Source of the DNA: Methanosphaera cuniculi
Lineage (GTDB): Archaea > Methanobacteriota > Methanobacteria > Methanobacteriales > Methanobacteriaceae
Reading direction: 5' to 3'
NCBI RefSeq assembly: GCF_003149675.1
Contig: NZ_LWMS01000042.1
Span: forward strand, 62,001 to 126,000
DNA: 64,000 bases
The notes beneath the pieces are model-generated. The model ran no database searches. It had not been told where the DNA came from and worked only from the letters and a program-made list of their open reading frames with translations. The position numbers and the translations under genes were made by a program. The stretch's first letter is position 1. Each line of letters starts with the position of its first letter. Positions 21,381 through 30,392 of the stretch are shown here, one piece after another.

Positions 21381-21470
21381 TTTTGTTTTAAGTTTATTTA
21401 TATTAAAAAAAAAGAAGAAAGAAAAAATTTTATAAAATTTTTTTTTATTTTTATGATAGGTGAAATAATT

Positions 21471-21953
21471 ATGCAGAAAGTTTACAATAAAATGCCTCTT
21501 AACACATTAAATGAATTATTAAAAGAAGAAGTTAAAGATATATCTCTTGATGAGCTTCATGATTTATCAGTACATTTTAATGAAGAAACAAAATATCTTC
21601 CACGAGAATATAAAAAAGACTACACAGAATCAGTTATTAAAGTAATAGTAAGCAGATTTGCAACATTAAAAAGTAGTAGAGTAAAATATGAAGGAAAATT
21701 ATCTGAAAAAGATGCAGAAAATATAAATGAACTACTTGAAAAATCAAATGATCGAATAGAATACATCTTAAACATAATAGCTATATATACAACATACCTA
21801 CGTAAACGACCAATACATCTTCCTGGTACGGTATTTCCTGGTCTAGTTACAATTTATTCTGATGGTAAGGACTACTACTGTCCTGTTAAAAAGTTCCATG
21901 TTGATAATCCTAATGCAATATGTCGTTATTGTATCTCAAAAACAACAGACTAG
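21471..21953 (+). CDS. UPF0305 / DUF2115 family protein
   Basis: 160 residues. Resembles the methanogen DUF2115 (UPF0305) family by length, helical N-terminal half, and the C-terminal cysteine cluster: HLPGTVFPG, then YYCPVKKFHVDNPNAICRYC, which probably binds a metal through three cysteines and a histidine. Function unknown. ATG 21471 is chosen over 21453 because AGGTGA lies 7 bases upstream of it. Located immediately after hel308. Confidence 0.85.
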   Translation: MQKVYNKMPLNTLNELLKEEVKDISLDELHDLSVHFNEETKYLPREYKKDYTESVIKVIVSRFATLKSSRVKYEGKLSEKDAENINELLEKSNDRIEYILNIIAIYTTYLRKRPIHLPGTVFPGLVTIYSDGKDYYCPVKKFHVDNPNAICRYCISKTTD

Positions 21954-22099
21954 AAAAATTGTAATAAAGTTTATATTAAATTAACTTACAACTAATAAAA
22001 CAGTCAAAAAAAAAGGAAGAGTAAAAAAAAATTCCATATTTTTTTTATTCATAAAAAAAAATCAAATAAGAACTCAATCTAAAAAAAAAGGAAAATATA

Positions 22100-22453
22100 G
22101 TGGGGAATTCACTGATGCCAAAAAATAACATAATATTAGATCTAAAACAAAGAAAACGTCAAAAAGAACAAAAAGCTAAAGATGAAAAAAGAAAAATCGA
22201 ACAATTAGCTAAAAGTAAAAAATACTCAACAGAAGTACTAGTAGCAAGCTCACCACTGGGTGAAGTATATCATGATCTTTTTAATAAAAAAGACCGTATG
22301 GATGCAAAAATGCAAAGTGATATTAATCGTACCACAAATGACATAGATACATTACTATATAAACTTAATAAAAAAATAGAAAACAAAACTAGTCTAGTTG
22401 ACTATAAAATAAGTCAAAAAGAAGAACAAATTAAAGAAAGACTAAAATACTAA
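22100..22453 (+). CDS. Hypothetical protein, charged helical, 117 residues
   Basis: I do not recognise it. Highly charged: the first half is Lys/Arg/Gln/Glu-rich helix (KQRKRQKEQKAKDEKRKIEQ), followed by a LVASSPLGEVYHDLFNKKDR segment and another helix. No membrane segment. Start is GTG at 22100 (AAGGA 7 bases upstream) or ATG at 22115. It is probably nucleic-acid- or ribosome-associated, given the basic helix, but that is only inference from composition. Confidence 0.65.
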   Translation: MGNSLMPKNNIILDLKQRKRQKEQKAKDEKRKIEQLAKSKKYSTEVLVASSPLGEVYHDLFNKKDRMDAKMQSDINRTTNDIDTLLYKLNKKIENKTSLVDYKISQKEEQIKERLKY

Positions 22454-22598
22454 AAAAAAATATACTTAACCTTCCATCTTTTTTTTATATCTTTTTTTTA
22501 GATGAAAAAAAAATAATATTAAAAATTTTTTCTAATCTAATTTTAAAAAAAAAGTAGAATTTTAAGGTGGGAAATTATAAGACTAAAAATTAATAGTC

Positions 22599-22907
22599 TT
22601 ATCCTCCTCCTACAGCATCATCACTTAATTCACTAGGCATTGCTTTATCTAGTTGATCTTTAAGTCTTTCTTCTGTATCAATTTCTGATTCATCACGTTC
22701 TTCTTCAATTTTCTTATACTTTTTATCTGTTACTTGAAGATAATCTGTATTATACCATAGACGTGTTAGTTCATCATATTGTAATAATACCCATGTTTCT
22801 CCATCTTTTTCTTCCATATCTAGAACTTCACCTATTGTTCCTGTGGTTGGATATATTACATATGTTCCTACTTTTATTTCGCGTCCCTGTTTATCTTTAA
22901 CTACCAT
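22599..22907 (-). CDS. DUF2098-like methanogen protein
   Basis: 102 residues. A small all-beta domain (KVGTYVIYPTTGTIGEVLDM, then TWVLLQYDELTRLWYNTDYL) followed by an acidic helical tail ending in DDAVGGG. Pattern and length match DUF2098, found in methanogens, of unknown function. The fold looks like a small SH3-like barrel (inference). Monocistronic leftward, tail to tail with the charged protein; the plus strand shows AGGTGGGAAA before it, i.e. a C-rich 3' end on the coding strand. Confidence 0.75.
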   Translation of the reverse strand: MVVKDKQGREIKVGTYVIYPTTGTIGEVLDMEEKDGETWVLLQYDELTRLWYNTDYLQVTDKKYKKIEEERDESEIDTEERLKDQLDKAMPSELSDDAVGGG

Positions 22908-22994
22908 TATAACTTCATTCCTCCTAGCACATTTATTTACATATATTTTTTTATGTAGTGTATTGATATAAAATTAAAAATATTATTTTATTTT

Positions 22995-23615
22995 TTAGTA
23001 TAATTTTATTTCTAGAATCTTTTCTATATTATTATCTGTTTTTGCTTCTCTTATTATTTTAGGATATTGTTGTGTTAGATCTATTATTGTTGATGGTGTA
23101 TTATCAGCCATTACTCCTGTATCTATGTATGTTGTTATTTTATCTTTGAGTTGTCTTTGTATATCTATTATATTATCTGGTGTTGGCTTATGTGTTATAT
23201 TTGCACTTGTTGTGGTTATTGGAAAATCTCGTGTTAGTTTATATGTTATTTGATTATCTGGTATTCTTATTCCAACAGTTGTCATGTGTGCTGTTATCAT
23301 ATCATTTATTATTGGTTTTTTATTAAGTAATATGGTGTAAGATCCTGGTAATAGTTTTTTTAGTATTTTATTTATCTTTGGATTTGTGTATGCTATTTCA
23401 TCTATTTGTCGTCTGTTATGTACTATTATTGATAGTGGTTTATTTACTGATCTTTGTTTTACATAGAATGTTTTTCGTATTGCCTGAGCATTAAAGATAT
23501 TTGCACCTATTCCATAGATTGTATCTGTTGGATATACAATTATTTTACCATCATGCATTTGTGTGATAATTTCATCTATCTGTGCATCTGTTGGATTTTC
23601 TATTATTTCTGCCAT
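22995..23615 (-). CDS. L-threonylcarbamoyladenylate synthase (Sua5/YrdC family)
   Basis: Makes threonylcarbamoyl-AMP from threonine, bicarbonate and ATP for the t6A37 modification of ANN-decoding tRNAs. 206 residues, YrdC domain only, without the long Sua5 C-terminal domain. Signature IIVYPTDTIYGIGANIFN and KQRSVNKPLSIIVHN, then TTSANI of the nucleotide site. AAGGAGAA lies 6 bases before the ATG. The gene stands alone, divergent from the CDP-alcohol transferase. Confidence 0.95.
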   Translation of the reverse strand: MAEIIENPTDAQIDEIITQMHDGKIIVYPTDTIYGIGANIFNAQAIRKTFYVKQRSVNKPLSIIVHNRRQIDEIAYTNPKINKILKKLLPGSYTILLNKKPIINDMITAHMTTVGIRIPDNQITYKLTRDFPITTTSANITHKPTPDNIIDIQRQLKDKITTYIDTGVMADNTPSTIIDLTQQYPKIIREAKTDNNIEKILEIKLY

Positions 23616-23798
23616 AAAATTCTCCTTTAACTTCCTTTAATTATTATTTTTTTTATAGAATAAATAAAAAAAAATGTGAGTTTCTAATATCCCTCTGAAA
23701 AATATATATTTGTATTTATAAGATTCTATTTTTTTATAACTAAAAAATATTTAATAGAATTTATTCTATGTTTTTTTTATCTTTTTTTCTAATAATTA

Positions 23799-23806
23799 TT
23801 ATATAA
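23799..23806 (+). promoter_or_regulatory. TATA box placing a leaderless start on the CDP-alcohol transferase
   Basis: TTATATAA centred 28 bases before the ATG at 23831, where no ribosome binding site exists. This spacing is what a leaderless archaeal mRNA shows. Confidence 0.35.
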
Positions 23807-23830
23807 TCAATATGTATAAATATATAAAAT

Positions 23831-24406
23831 ATGATAAATGATAAACTCAGACCACAAGCTAATGAAATCACAGCAATAATTGGTTCTAAACTTAATATTA
23901 ATCCTGATATTATAACACTTCTTGGATTATTTATTAGTATTCTTGCTGGTGTATTTTTTGCATCAGGTAATCTTATTGCTGGTGTTATTTTTATCCTAAT
24001 AAGTGGAGCATGTGATGTAATAGATGGATCTATAGCTCGTACTCATAATCGTAAAACACGCTTTGGCGGATTTTTAGACTCAGTATGTGACCGATTTGCA
24101 GATGCTGCTATTCTTATAGGATTAATTTATAGTGGTTATATTGATGCAATACTTGGAGCTCTTGCAATACATTCATCAATGACTGTAAGTTATGTTAGAG
24201 CACGTGCTGAAAATGAGAAAATAAGATGTAGTGTTGGTATTGCAGAACGTGCAGAACGTCTTCTTATCATCGTTATTGGTGCAACACTCGCATCACTCAT
24301 GGGAGGATCACATAATATTATGTTTGCAGCAATAGCAATCCTCACAGTACTAAGCTATATAACAGTACTTCAGAGAGTATATCATACCTGGATTAATTTA
24401 TACTAG
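23831..24406 (+). CDS. CDP-alcohol phosphatidyltransferase, probably archaetidylinositol-phosphate synthase
   Basis: Integral membrane enzyme exchanging CMP of CDP-archaeol for a polar head group. 191 residues with about five membrane segments. The family motif D-x2-DG-x2-AR-x8-G-x3-D-x3-D is exact: Asp62, Asp65, Ala69-Arg70, Gly79, Asp83, Asp87. The inositol-phosphate-using archaeal subfamily has this length and charged N-terminus (NDKLRPQANEI); the choice between inositol phosphate and another alcohol is an inference. The gene lies divergent to sua5. Confidence 0.88.
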   Translation: MINDKLRPQANEITAIIGSKLNINPDIITLLGLFISILAGVFFASGNLIAGVIFILISGACDVIDGSIARTHNRKTRFGGFLDSVCDRFADAAILIGLIYSGYIDAILGALAIHSSMTVSYVRARAENEKIRCSVGIAERAERLLIIVIGATLASLMGGSHNIMFAAIAILTVLSYITVLQRVYHTWINLY

Positions 24407-24450
24407 AAAAAAAGATGATATATGTAGTGGAAATTATTTTTTTTTTTCAT

Positions 24451-24470
24451 CTACCTACCACCTTTTTTTT
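24451..24470 (+). terminator. C-rich/T8 3' end
   Basis: CTACCTACCACC followed by T8, 45 bases after the CDP-alcohol transferase stop. Confidence 0.35.
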
Positions 24471-24684
24471 ATACTATTTTTAGTATAAATTAACACTCTT
24501 TAACTTTTTTTTTATTAAAAAAATTTTAATTATTCCTTTTTTTTAACAGCATAAATTTAATAATCAAACCATATTTTTTTTAAATTTCTTATTTTACTAT
24601 TATATTATAAATTTACAAATAATAAAAAAAATAAACTATAATCATATTATATAAAATTATAACAAAAGGGGATTTTATTTTTAT

Positions 24685-24924
24685 ATGAAACCTGAAGAAC
24701 GTATAGATAAAGATCTAAGAATATTTGAAGAAAACATACAACCTGTTGATGAACTTAACTTAACAGATAAAGAAGTACTTGTAAAAGATATGGCAAAACG
24801 CTACTATGAAGATACAAAGTATTACCTGAAAATTGGTGATTCACTCACATCTTTTGCATGTATAGCATATGCACATGGATTACTTGATTCAATAAGAATA
24901 ATGTATAACCTAAATGAAGAATAA
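24685..24924 (+). CDS. DUF357 family protein
   Basis: 79-residue helical protein of unknown function. The family core is clear: MAKRYYEDTKYYLKIGDSLT followed by SFACIAYAHGLLDSIRIM, a tetratricopeptide-like helical pair found across Euryarchaeota. GGGG about 14 bases before the ATG is a weak ribosome site. Followed at 65 bases by the flavoprotein gene, probably one transcript. Confidence 0.88.
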   Translation: MKPEERIDKDLRIFEENIQPVDELNLTDKEVLVKDMAKRYYEDTKYYLKIGDSLTSFACIAYAHGLLDSIRIMYNLNEE

Positions 24925-24988
24925 AAAAAAAGATAATTTTACACTTTATTTTTACTTAAAAAAAAATAGCATAGGAGATAAATTTTTG

Positions 24989-26230
24989 ATGAAAACATAT
25001 AACACAGCAATCATAGGAGCAGGAGCAAGTGGAATACTCTCAGCAATATATCTTAATGATCCTGAAAGCATACTTATTGAAAAAAACACAACAATTGGTA
25101 AAAAAATTCTAATAACAGGTGGAGGACGATGTAATATAACTAATACCTCACCACTTCAAGAATATATCAAAAAATATCAATACACAGGAAACTTCTATCG
25201 AAGTGCATTTAAAACATTCTTCTATGAAGATATAATACAACTATTAAATGATAATGGATGTACAACCAAAATTGAAGATAAAGTAAAAATCTTCCCAACA
25301 ACAGATAAAGCAAAAACAGTACATGACACACTAGATAAAATACTAGAAACTAAAACACCACAATTACTTAATGCAAATGTAACAGATATTATACAAAATC
25401 ATGATAAAACATTTACAATAACAATCAATAACAACAAGAAAATAAAAGCACATAATGTTATTTTAGCAACAGGATCAGATGCATACCCACAAACCGGATC
25501 AAATGGAGATGGACTACGTTTTGCAATAAAACTAGGACATAGCAAACCTGAAATAAAACTTGCAGGTCTTGCTCCCATAAATTTCAAAGAAACATGGATA
25601 AACAAACTAGCTGGAATATCATTAGATGCAAAAATAGACTTTAAAGTAGGAAAAAAAAGCCTCATAAAAATAGAAGGTTCAATACTCTTCACACACAATG
25701 GACTATCAGGTAATGAAATATATGATGCAAGTAGCTATGTTGACATACAACTAAAAAATGGAAAAACAATAATAGCACATGTTGATTTTATACCAGACAT
25801 ATCATATGATGAACTACTATCTAAAATGCAAAAAGACTTTGATGAACATCCAAACTGGGGAATAAAACGATATATTCATGAATTTTTACCAGGAAAAATG
25901 ACATCAGTATTTTTAGAACATATGCAAATAGATGAAACCACAATACTAAATCAAATAACACGAAAACAAAGAAATAAACTATGTGAGGAGCTTAAAAATA
26001 ACCAATTAACAGTAAAAGAAATACCAGAAAACCTTGCCTTAGTACGAAATAGTGGAATAAAACAAAAAGAAATAGATCCAAACACTTGTGAATCAAAAAT
26101 AGTTAAAAACCTCTACATAGTAGGAGAACTAATTGAAGGAAGTGGAATGTGTGGAGGCTTTAATCTACAAAAAGCATACTCAACAGGAGTACTAGCAGCA
26201 GAATCAATAAAAAAACAACAGGAGTATTAA
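24989..26230 (+). CDS. HI0933-like FAD-dependent oxidoreductase
   Basis: Flavoprotein of the HI0933/YhiN group, reaction unknown. 413 residues from the chosen ATG. FAD-binding GAGASGIL (9-16), ITGGGRCNITN, VILATGSDAYPQTGSNGDG in the middle, and the C-terminal LYIVGELIEGSGMCGGFNLQ that closes the FAD site. The frame extends upstream to 24914 in Lys/Asn-rich sequence overlapping DUF357, but AGGAGA 12 bases before 24989 and the family N-terminus fix the later start. The frameshifted methyltransferase follows with a 4-base gap, likely co-transcribed. Confidence 0.92.
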   Translation: MKTYNTAIIGAGASGILSAIYLNDPESILIEKNTTIGKKILITGGGRCNITNTSPLQEYIKKYQYTGNFYRSAFKTFFYEDIIQLLNDNGCTTKIEDKVKIFPTTDKAKTVHDTLDKILETKTPQLLNANVTDIIQNHDKTFTITINNNKKIKAHNVILATGSDAYPQTGSNGDGLRFAIKLGHSKPEIKLAGLAPINFKETWINKLAGISLDAKIDFKVGKKSLIKIEGSILFTHNGLSGNEIYDASSYVDIQLKNGKTIIAHVDFIPDISYDELLSKMQKDFDEHPNWGIKRYIHEFLPGKMTSVFLEHMQIDETTILNQITRKQRNKLCEELKNNQLTVKEIPENLALVRNSGIKQKEIDPNTCESKIVKNLYIVGELIEGSGMCGGFNLQKAYSTGVLAAESIKKQQEY

Positions 26231-26234
26231 GTAA

Positions 26235-26734
26235 TTGATAAAAATAAGCTATGAAAGATCTGACTATCAACAAGATATGATAGATAATATAAAACTACTA
26301 GATAACGTAGTAGAGCTAGGATGTCATATAGGAACATCAACTAAGATAATATCAAATCTTGCACAAGATGGTAGTGTGTATGCATATGATAATAGTCCTG
26401 AAAGTATACAAGCTATGAATAAACTTAATATAGAATATAAAAATATCATATTTAAAAAAGCAGATGTACGTGATAAACAAGTAATATATGATCAAGCATC
26501 AAAAGATGATAAAATAGATGTATTATGTGTAGATCTTGGAGGAGGATATCATCCTGATACTGTATTTAAGGTATTTTCATGTGGTCATCAATACTAAAAC
26601 CACGCCTTAGTCTAATACGAAATAGAGGATTAATGGATTTTGTTAACTCATCAACCACAGATGATAATATAACATCAGATGAAGGATATCTTACATCATC
26701 AGCACATGCAATTACACCAAAACAATTTAGATAA
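26235..26734 (+). pseudogene. SAM-dependent methyltransferase-like gene broken by a one-base frameshift
   Basis: The first frame (26235-26597, TTG start) reads a class I methyltransferase N-terminus: DNVVELGCHIGTSTKIIS (motif I), VYAYDNSPESIQ (acidic residue after beta 2), and DVLCVDLGGGYHP. It then ends at VFKVFSCGHQY. The next frame continues without interruption to 26734: WSSILKPRLSLIRNRGLMDF and SSAHAITPKQFR. Adding one T to the T4 run at 26574-26577 joins them as VFKVFFMWSSILKPR, giving about 166 residues. So the shift lies in a homopolymer: either a real recent mutation or a read error. Substrate unknown; RNA or a small molecule are both possible. Confidence 0.75.
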
Positions 26735-26963
26735 AAAAATAATATTATGATTATTTTTTTAATAGAGTAATAAAATTAAAATATTAACAAAAAAATAAAT
26801 AATAAATATAATCTAGTCTATTTAATAAAAAAATAAATTTTTATTAAAAAATAATAAAAAAAATGTAAAATTTACAAAACAAGATACATTTTTTAATTTT
26901 TTTTCACTATAATAAAAAAAAAGAACAATATAAGATTAAATATAAAAAATGGGGAATTTAACA

Positions 26964-27755
26964 ATGATAGGAAAACAAATTAGAATAGAACGTATAATAG
27001 ACCGTAAAACAGGAAAATGTGTTATAGCACCACTAGATCATGGAATATCCGGTGGACCATTACCTGGAATAATAAACATGCCAAAAACAATCAACTCAAT
27101 AGCAGAAGGTGGAGCAAACGCTGTATTAATGCATAAAGGAATGGTACAAAACGGACACAGAGGATACGGATCAGACATAGGATTAATCGTACACCTCTCA
27201 GCAAGTACAGATCTTAGTGTAGACCCATACCACAAAGTACAAGTAACAAGTGTGGAAAAAGCAATACAACTAGGAGCTGACGCTGTAAGTGTACATGTAA
27301 ACATAGGATCTGAAAAAGAACCAGAAATGCTAGAAACAACCGGAAGAATAGCAGAAGAATGTGACGACTGGGGAATGCCACTACTTGCAATGATGTACCC
27401 ACGAGGACCAAAAATAGAAAACGAACACGACCCAGATGTTGTAAAACTCTCAGCACGTGTAGGAGCAGAACTAGGTGCAGATATTGTAAAAACAAACTAC
27501 ACAGGAGATCCAGACACATTCAAAGAAGTAGTAGATGGATGCCCAGTACCAGTAATAATAGCAGGTGGACCAAAAATAGAAACAGAAAGACAACTCTTTG
27601 AAATGGTACATGATGCAATAAGTGTAGGTGGAGCAGGAGTAGCATTTGGACGTAACATATTCCAAGCAAAAGATCCATCAAAAATAACAAGAGCACTAGT
27701 AGAAGTAGTACATAACAAAGCAACACCAGATGAAGCACTAGAAATGCTAAAATAG
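26964..27755 (+). CDS. 2-amino-3,7-dideoxy-D-threo-hept-6-ulosonate synthase
   Basis: First enzyme of the archaeal alternative route to 3-dehydroquinate, an aldolase of the DhnA/FbaB class. 263 residues from the start at 26964 (GGGGA 8 bases upstream; an ATG at 26949 is in frame). Signature [17 protein letters not shown], then [11 protein letters not shown] with the Schiff-base Lys and [11 protein letters not shown] of the phosphate site. It is followed 62 bases later by the enzyme for the next step, the usual archaeal pair. Confidence 0.96.
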   Translation: MIGKQIRIERIIDRKTGKCVIAPLDHGISGGPLPGIINMPKTINSIAEGGANAVLMHKGMVQNGHRGYGSDIGLIVHLSASTDLSVDPYHKVQVTSVEKAIQLGADAVSVHVNIGSEKEPEMLETTGRIAEECDDWGMPLLAMMYPRGPKIENEHDPDVVKLSARVGAELGADIVKTNYTGDPDTFKEVVDGCPVPVIIAGGPKIETERQLFEMVHDAISVGGAGVAFGRNIFQAKDPSKITRALVEVVHNKATPDEALEMLK

Positions 27756-27817
27756 ATCTATTATCCTAAAAAATAAAAACTTTTTATATAAAAAAAAGAT
27801 GGAGAGGTTAAAATATT

Positions 27818-28897
27818 ATGAAATTTGCATGGATAAGACCAAATGGTACATGGAAAGACCGTAAAGATTCAATAACCGCTGCACTAGAAGCAGGATTTGA
27901 TGAAATAGTAGACTTTGACAATGCTGAAACAATCAAAGAACTAGGAAATGTTAAAATCATCTCAGATAAAGAAGATGCAGACATAACACTTATAGGACTA
28001 GATAAAAAAATATCAATTGAAGATGTAAATCGTGAAAAACTAAAAGATAAAAAAGTAGCAGCATATGTTGAAATTAACAACAAAGAAGATGAAAAACTCG
28101 TATCAAAACTTGGAACTGTAGCTGACTATATCATCCTAAAAGGAAAAAACTGGAAAGTAATTCCACTTGAAAACATCATTGCAAGTCTTCAAAATCGTAA
28201 CTCAAAAATCATGGTAGATGTAGCAAACTATGAAGAAGCAAAACTTGCACTTGAAACCATGGAACATGGATCAGATGGAGTACTTCTATCATCAAATGAT
28301 GGAAATGAAATACGAAAACTAGGAGAACTTATCGAAAAAACAGCACAAGAAACATATGATCTTAAAAGTGCAACAGTAACAAAAATTGAATCTGTAGGAA
28401 TAGGAGATCGTGTATGTGTAGATACATGTACAATGATGAATGTAGGTGAAGGAATACTAGTAGGATCATTTGCATCAGGACTATTTTTAATACACAGTGA
28501 AAGTCTAGAAAATGAATATGTAGCATCAAGACCATTTAGAGTAAATGCTGGAGCTGTACATGCATATGTAATGACACCAGGAAACAAAACACGCTACCTA
28601 TCAGAACTAGAAGCAGGAGATGAAGTACTAACAGTAAATGCTGATGGTGTAGCTTCAACTGCTATTGTTGGTCGTTCTAAAATTGAAAAACGTCCACTTC
28701 TCATGATAGAAGCAGAATATGAAGGTATGAAAATAAGAACACTAGTACAAAATGCTGAAACAATACGTCTTGTAACAGATAAAAAAGAACCAATATCAGT
28801 ATCCAAACTTAAAGTAGGAGACAAAGTACTAGCATATTTTAGTGAAGGAGCAAGACACTTCGGAATGGCAATCGAAGAGCAGATAATAGAAAAATAA
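27818..28897 (+). CDS. 3-dehydroquinate synthase, archaeal type (AroB')
   Basis: NAD-dependent oxidative deamination and cyclisation of the aldolase product to 3-dehydroquinate. 359 residues. Characteristic N-terminus MKFAWIRPNGTWKDRKDSI and the C-terminal pattern SVGIGDRVCVDTCTMMNVGE, RPFRVNAGAVHAYVMTPGN and a final KLKVGDKVLAYF. Unrelated to bacterial AroB. Together with the preceding gene it supplies the shikimate pathway whose later steps lie at 14515-15727. Confidence 0.96.
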   Translation: MKFAWIRPNGTWKDRKDSITAALEAGFDEIVDFDNAETIKELGNVKIISDKEDADITLIGLDKKISIEDVNREKLKDKKVAAYVEINNKEDEKLVSKLGTVADYIILKGKNWKVIPLENIIASLQNRNSKIMVDVANYEEAKLALETMEHGSDGVLLSSNDGNEIRKLGELIEKTAQETYDLKSATVTKIESVGIGDRVCVDTCTMMNVGEGILVGSFASGLFLIHSESLENEYVASRPFRVNAGAVHAYVMTPGNKTRYLSELEAGDEVLTVNADGVASTAIVGRSKIEKRPLLMIEAEYEGMKIRTLVQNAETIRLVTDKKEPISVSKLKVGDKVLAYFSEGARHFGMAIEEQIIEK

Positions 28898-28922
28898 GAT
28901 ATGGGAATAAAAACTTTAAAAA

Positions 28923-28936
28923 TTCCCCCTTTTTTT
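28923..28936 (+). terminator. C5/T7 3' end of dehydroquinate synthase
   Basis: TTCCCCCTTTTTTT 26 bases after the stop codon, then a second T7 run after ATCC. No stem-loop. Confidence 0.4.
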
Positions 28937-29204
28937 ATCCTTTTTTTAGAACTATTCTTTAATCATTTTTTTTATAAAACTTTCAAATCTCTTTTTTTAA
29001 AAGAAAATATTATTAAAAAATAAGAAATTCTTTCAATTAATAATATTTTTATACAAAAATAATTCATATCATAATTAATGAATTTAAAACTAGTACTAAA
29101 TTATCTACAAATTATAATAAACTATAAATAATATAAGTTATTAACTTTTCAAGTAGATAGAAATAATCTATTAATAATTGGTAGATGGAGATTTCTCAAT
29201 TAAT

Positions 29205-29285
29205 TTATTGTTTTATCATCCTATATATTGAAAGCATGAATGATAAAAAACTTATGAGTAATCCCATAAGGATTTCAAAATCCAT
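29205..29285 (-). CDS. 26-residue putative membrane peptide
   Basis: Minus strand: GGGGGTGATCGT then ATG. The first nine bases match the 16S anti-Shine-Dalgarno consensus (AGGAGGTGAT) at all but one position, with 3 bases before ATG. The peptide is MDFEILMGLLISFL plus SFMLSIYRMIKQ: one acidic pair, an uninterrupted hydrophobic stretch of about 18 residues, then a basic end (Arg, Lys), which is a single membrane span by the positive-inside rule. It stands alone in a 910-base gap. A C-rich stretch (CTCCATCTACC, minus strand) follows the stop as at other 3' ends. I recognise no family. Confidence 0.6.
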   Translation of the reverse strand: MDFEILMGLLISFLSFMLSIYRMIKQ

Positions 29286-29301
29286 ACGATCACCCCCTTT
29301 T

Positions 29302-29325
29302 TTTTACTTTTTTAAAAAAGTAAAA
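29302..29325. promoter_or_regulatory. 24-base perfect palindrome upstream of the small membrane peptide
   Basis: TTTTACTTTTTT followed by AAAAAAGTAAAA: exact inverted repeat, 12 bases per arm, ending about 8 bases before the ribosome binding site of the 26-codon ORF. It could be an operator or an mRNA hairpin. AT-richness raises the chance level, but the ACT/AGT interruptions are symmetrical. Confidence 0.35.
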
Positions 29326-29807
29326 TATTTTTTAAAAAAATTTCAATTATTAACCCCCTAAAATAAATTTTAGAAGACTATGAAAATTATTCATAACCTT
29401 TATTCATTTTAAATTAATTCTTTTTTTAGAGAAACCTCCACCTATTTCCAATTATTTATTTAATAATAGAAGCTATAATTAGAATGATATGAATAAAGAT
29501 TTTTGAAATTTTCAAGTAAAAAAAAGGATATTTATAATATTCTCCTATTATAAATAGTTATATTCTCATTTCTATATAAATTTGTCTTATTTTTTCGATG
29601 AAACACATCTTAAGATTATTTTAACTAAATAATAAGTTATCTGTAAAAATATATTTTATTTTAAGTTTTTTAACTATTTTTTTTATTAGCCCTCTTTTTT
29701 TTAGTTTGAAAAAATTTATATGTATATCTTATTATGTTATGAAAAACAACATAGTATTATTTAATTTATATTAATGAAAAAAAAATGATAAGTTGGGCTG
29801 ATATTTT

Positions 29808-30362
29808 ATGCGAGCATTTCTAGCAATAGAACTTAATGATTATGTTGTAGATAAATTAGTTAAAACACAACAAAAACTTGATAATCCTGATTTTGGTAAA
29901 ATTAAGATGGTTGAAAAACAAAATATGCATTTAACTGTTAAATTCTTTGGTGATATAGATAATACAAAGTTAAATCAGATTACACATTGTATTAATGATA
30001 CTAAAGATGATTTTAAACCTTACACTGGTAAAGTTGTAGGTATTGGTGCTTTTGCTAATTTTCATAATCCACGTGTTATATGGACAACTCTTAAAGATAA
30101 AGAAGATATGACAACTAAACTTCTTAAGAATTTTGATATGGAATTTTCAAATCTGGGCTTTAAAAAAGAAAAAAGTTATAAACCTCACATAACACTTGGT
30201 CGTGTTAAAAATATTAAAGATAAGAAAATGTTATATGAAGCACTTGAGAGTGTAAAACGTGAATATTATGGTAAAGTAGATGTAAATAAGCTTGTTCTTA
30301 AATCAAGTACTCTTACACCATCAGGACCTATTTATGAAACAGTAGAAGAATTTAAACTATAA
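29808..30362 (+). CDS. thpR: RNA 2',3'-cyclic phosphodiesterase (2'-5' RNA ligase family)
   Basis: Two-histidine (2H) phosphoesterase acting on RNA ends. 184 residues. Both catalytic HxT motifs are present: HLTVKFFGD and, in the second half, HITLGRVK. The N-terminal MRAFLAIEL is typical. Its neighbours include the CCA-adding enzyme, and the pairing of these two is common in methanogens, suggesting tRNA end metabolism. GGGCTGAT is a moderate ribosome site. Confidence 0.93.
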   Translation: MRAFLAIELNDYVVDKLVKTQQKLDNPDFGKIKMVEKQNMHLTVKFFGDIDNTKLNQITHCINDTKDDFKPYTGKVVGIGAFANFHNPRVIWTTLKDKEDMTTKLLKNFDMEFSNLGFKKEKSYKPHITLGRVKNIKDKKMLYEALESVKREYYGKVDVNKLVLKSSTLTPSGPIYETVEEFKL

Positions 30363-30392
30363 AACAAAAAAAATGGAGGAGGTTTTAGTATT

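Larger units (their letters stand above)
28898..29807. other. 910-base region without a long gene
   Basis: Left edge: C5/T7 3' end of the dehydroquinate synthase transcript. Middle: a 26-codon ORF on the minus strand (29205-29285) with a near-perfect ribosome binding site, preceded by a 24-base palindrome (29302-29325). Right part: long AT-runs, a CCTCCACC block at about 29431-29440, then the promoter side of thpR. Nothing else is supported. Confidence 0.6.
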
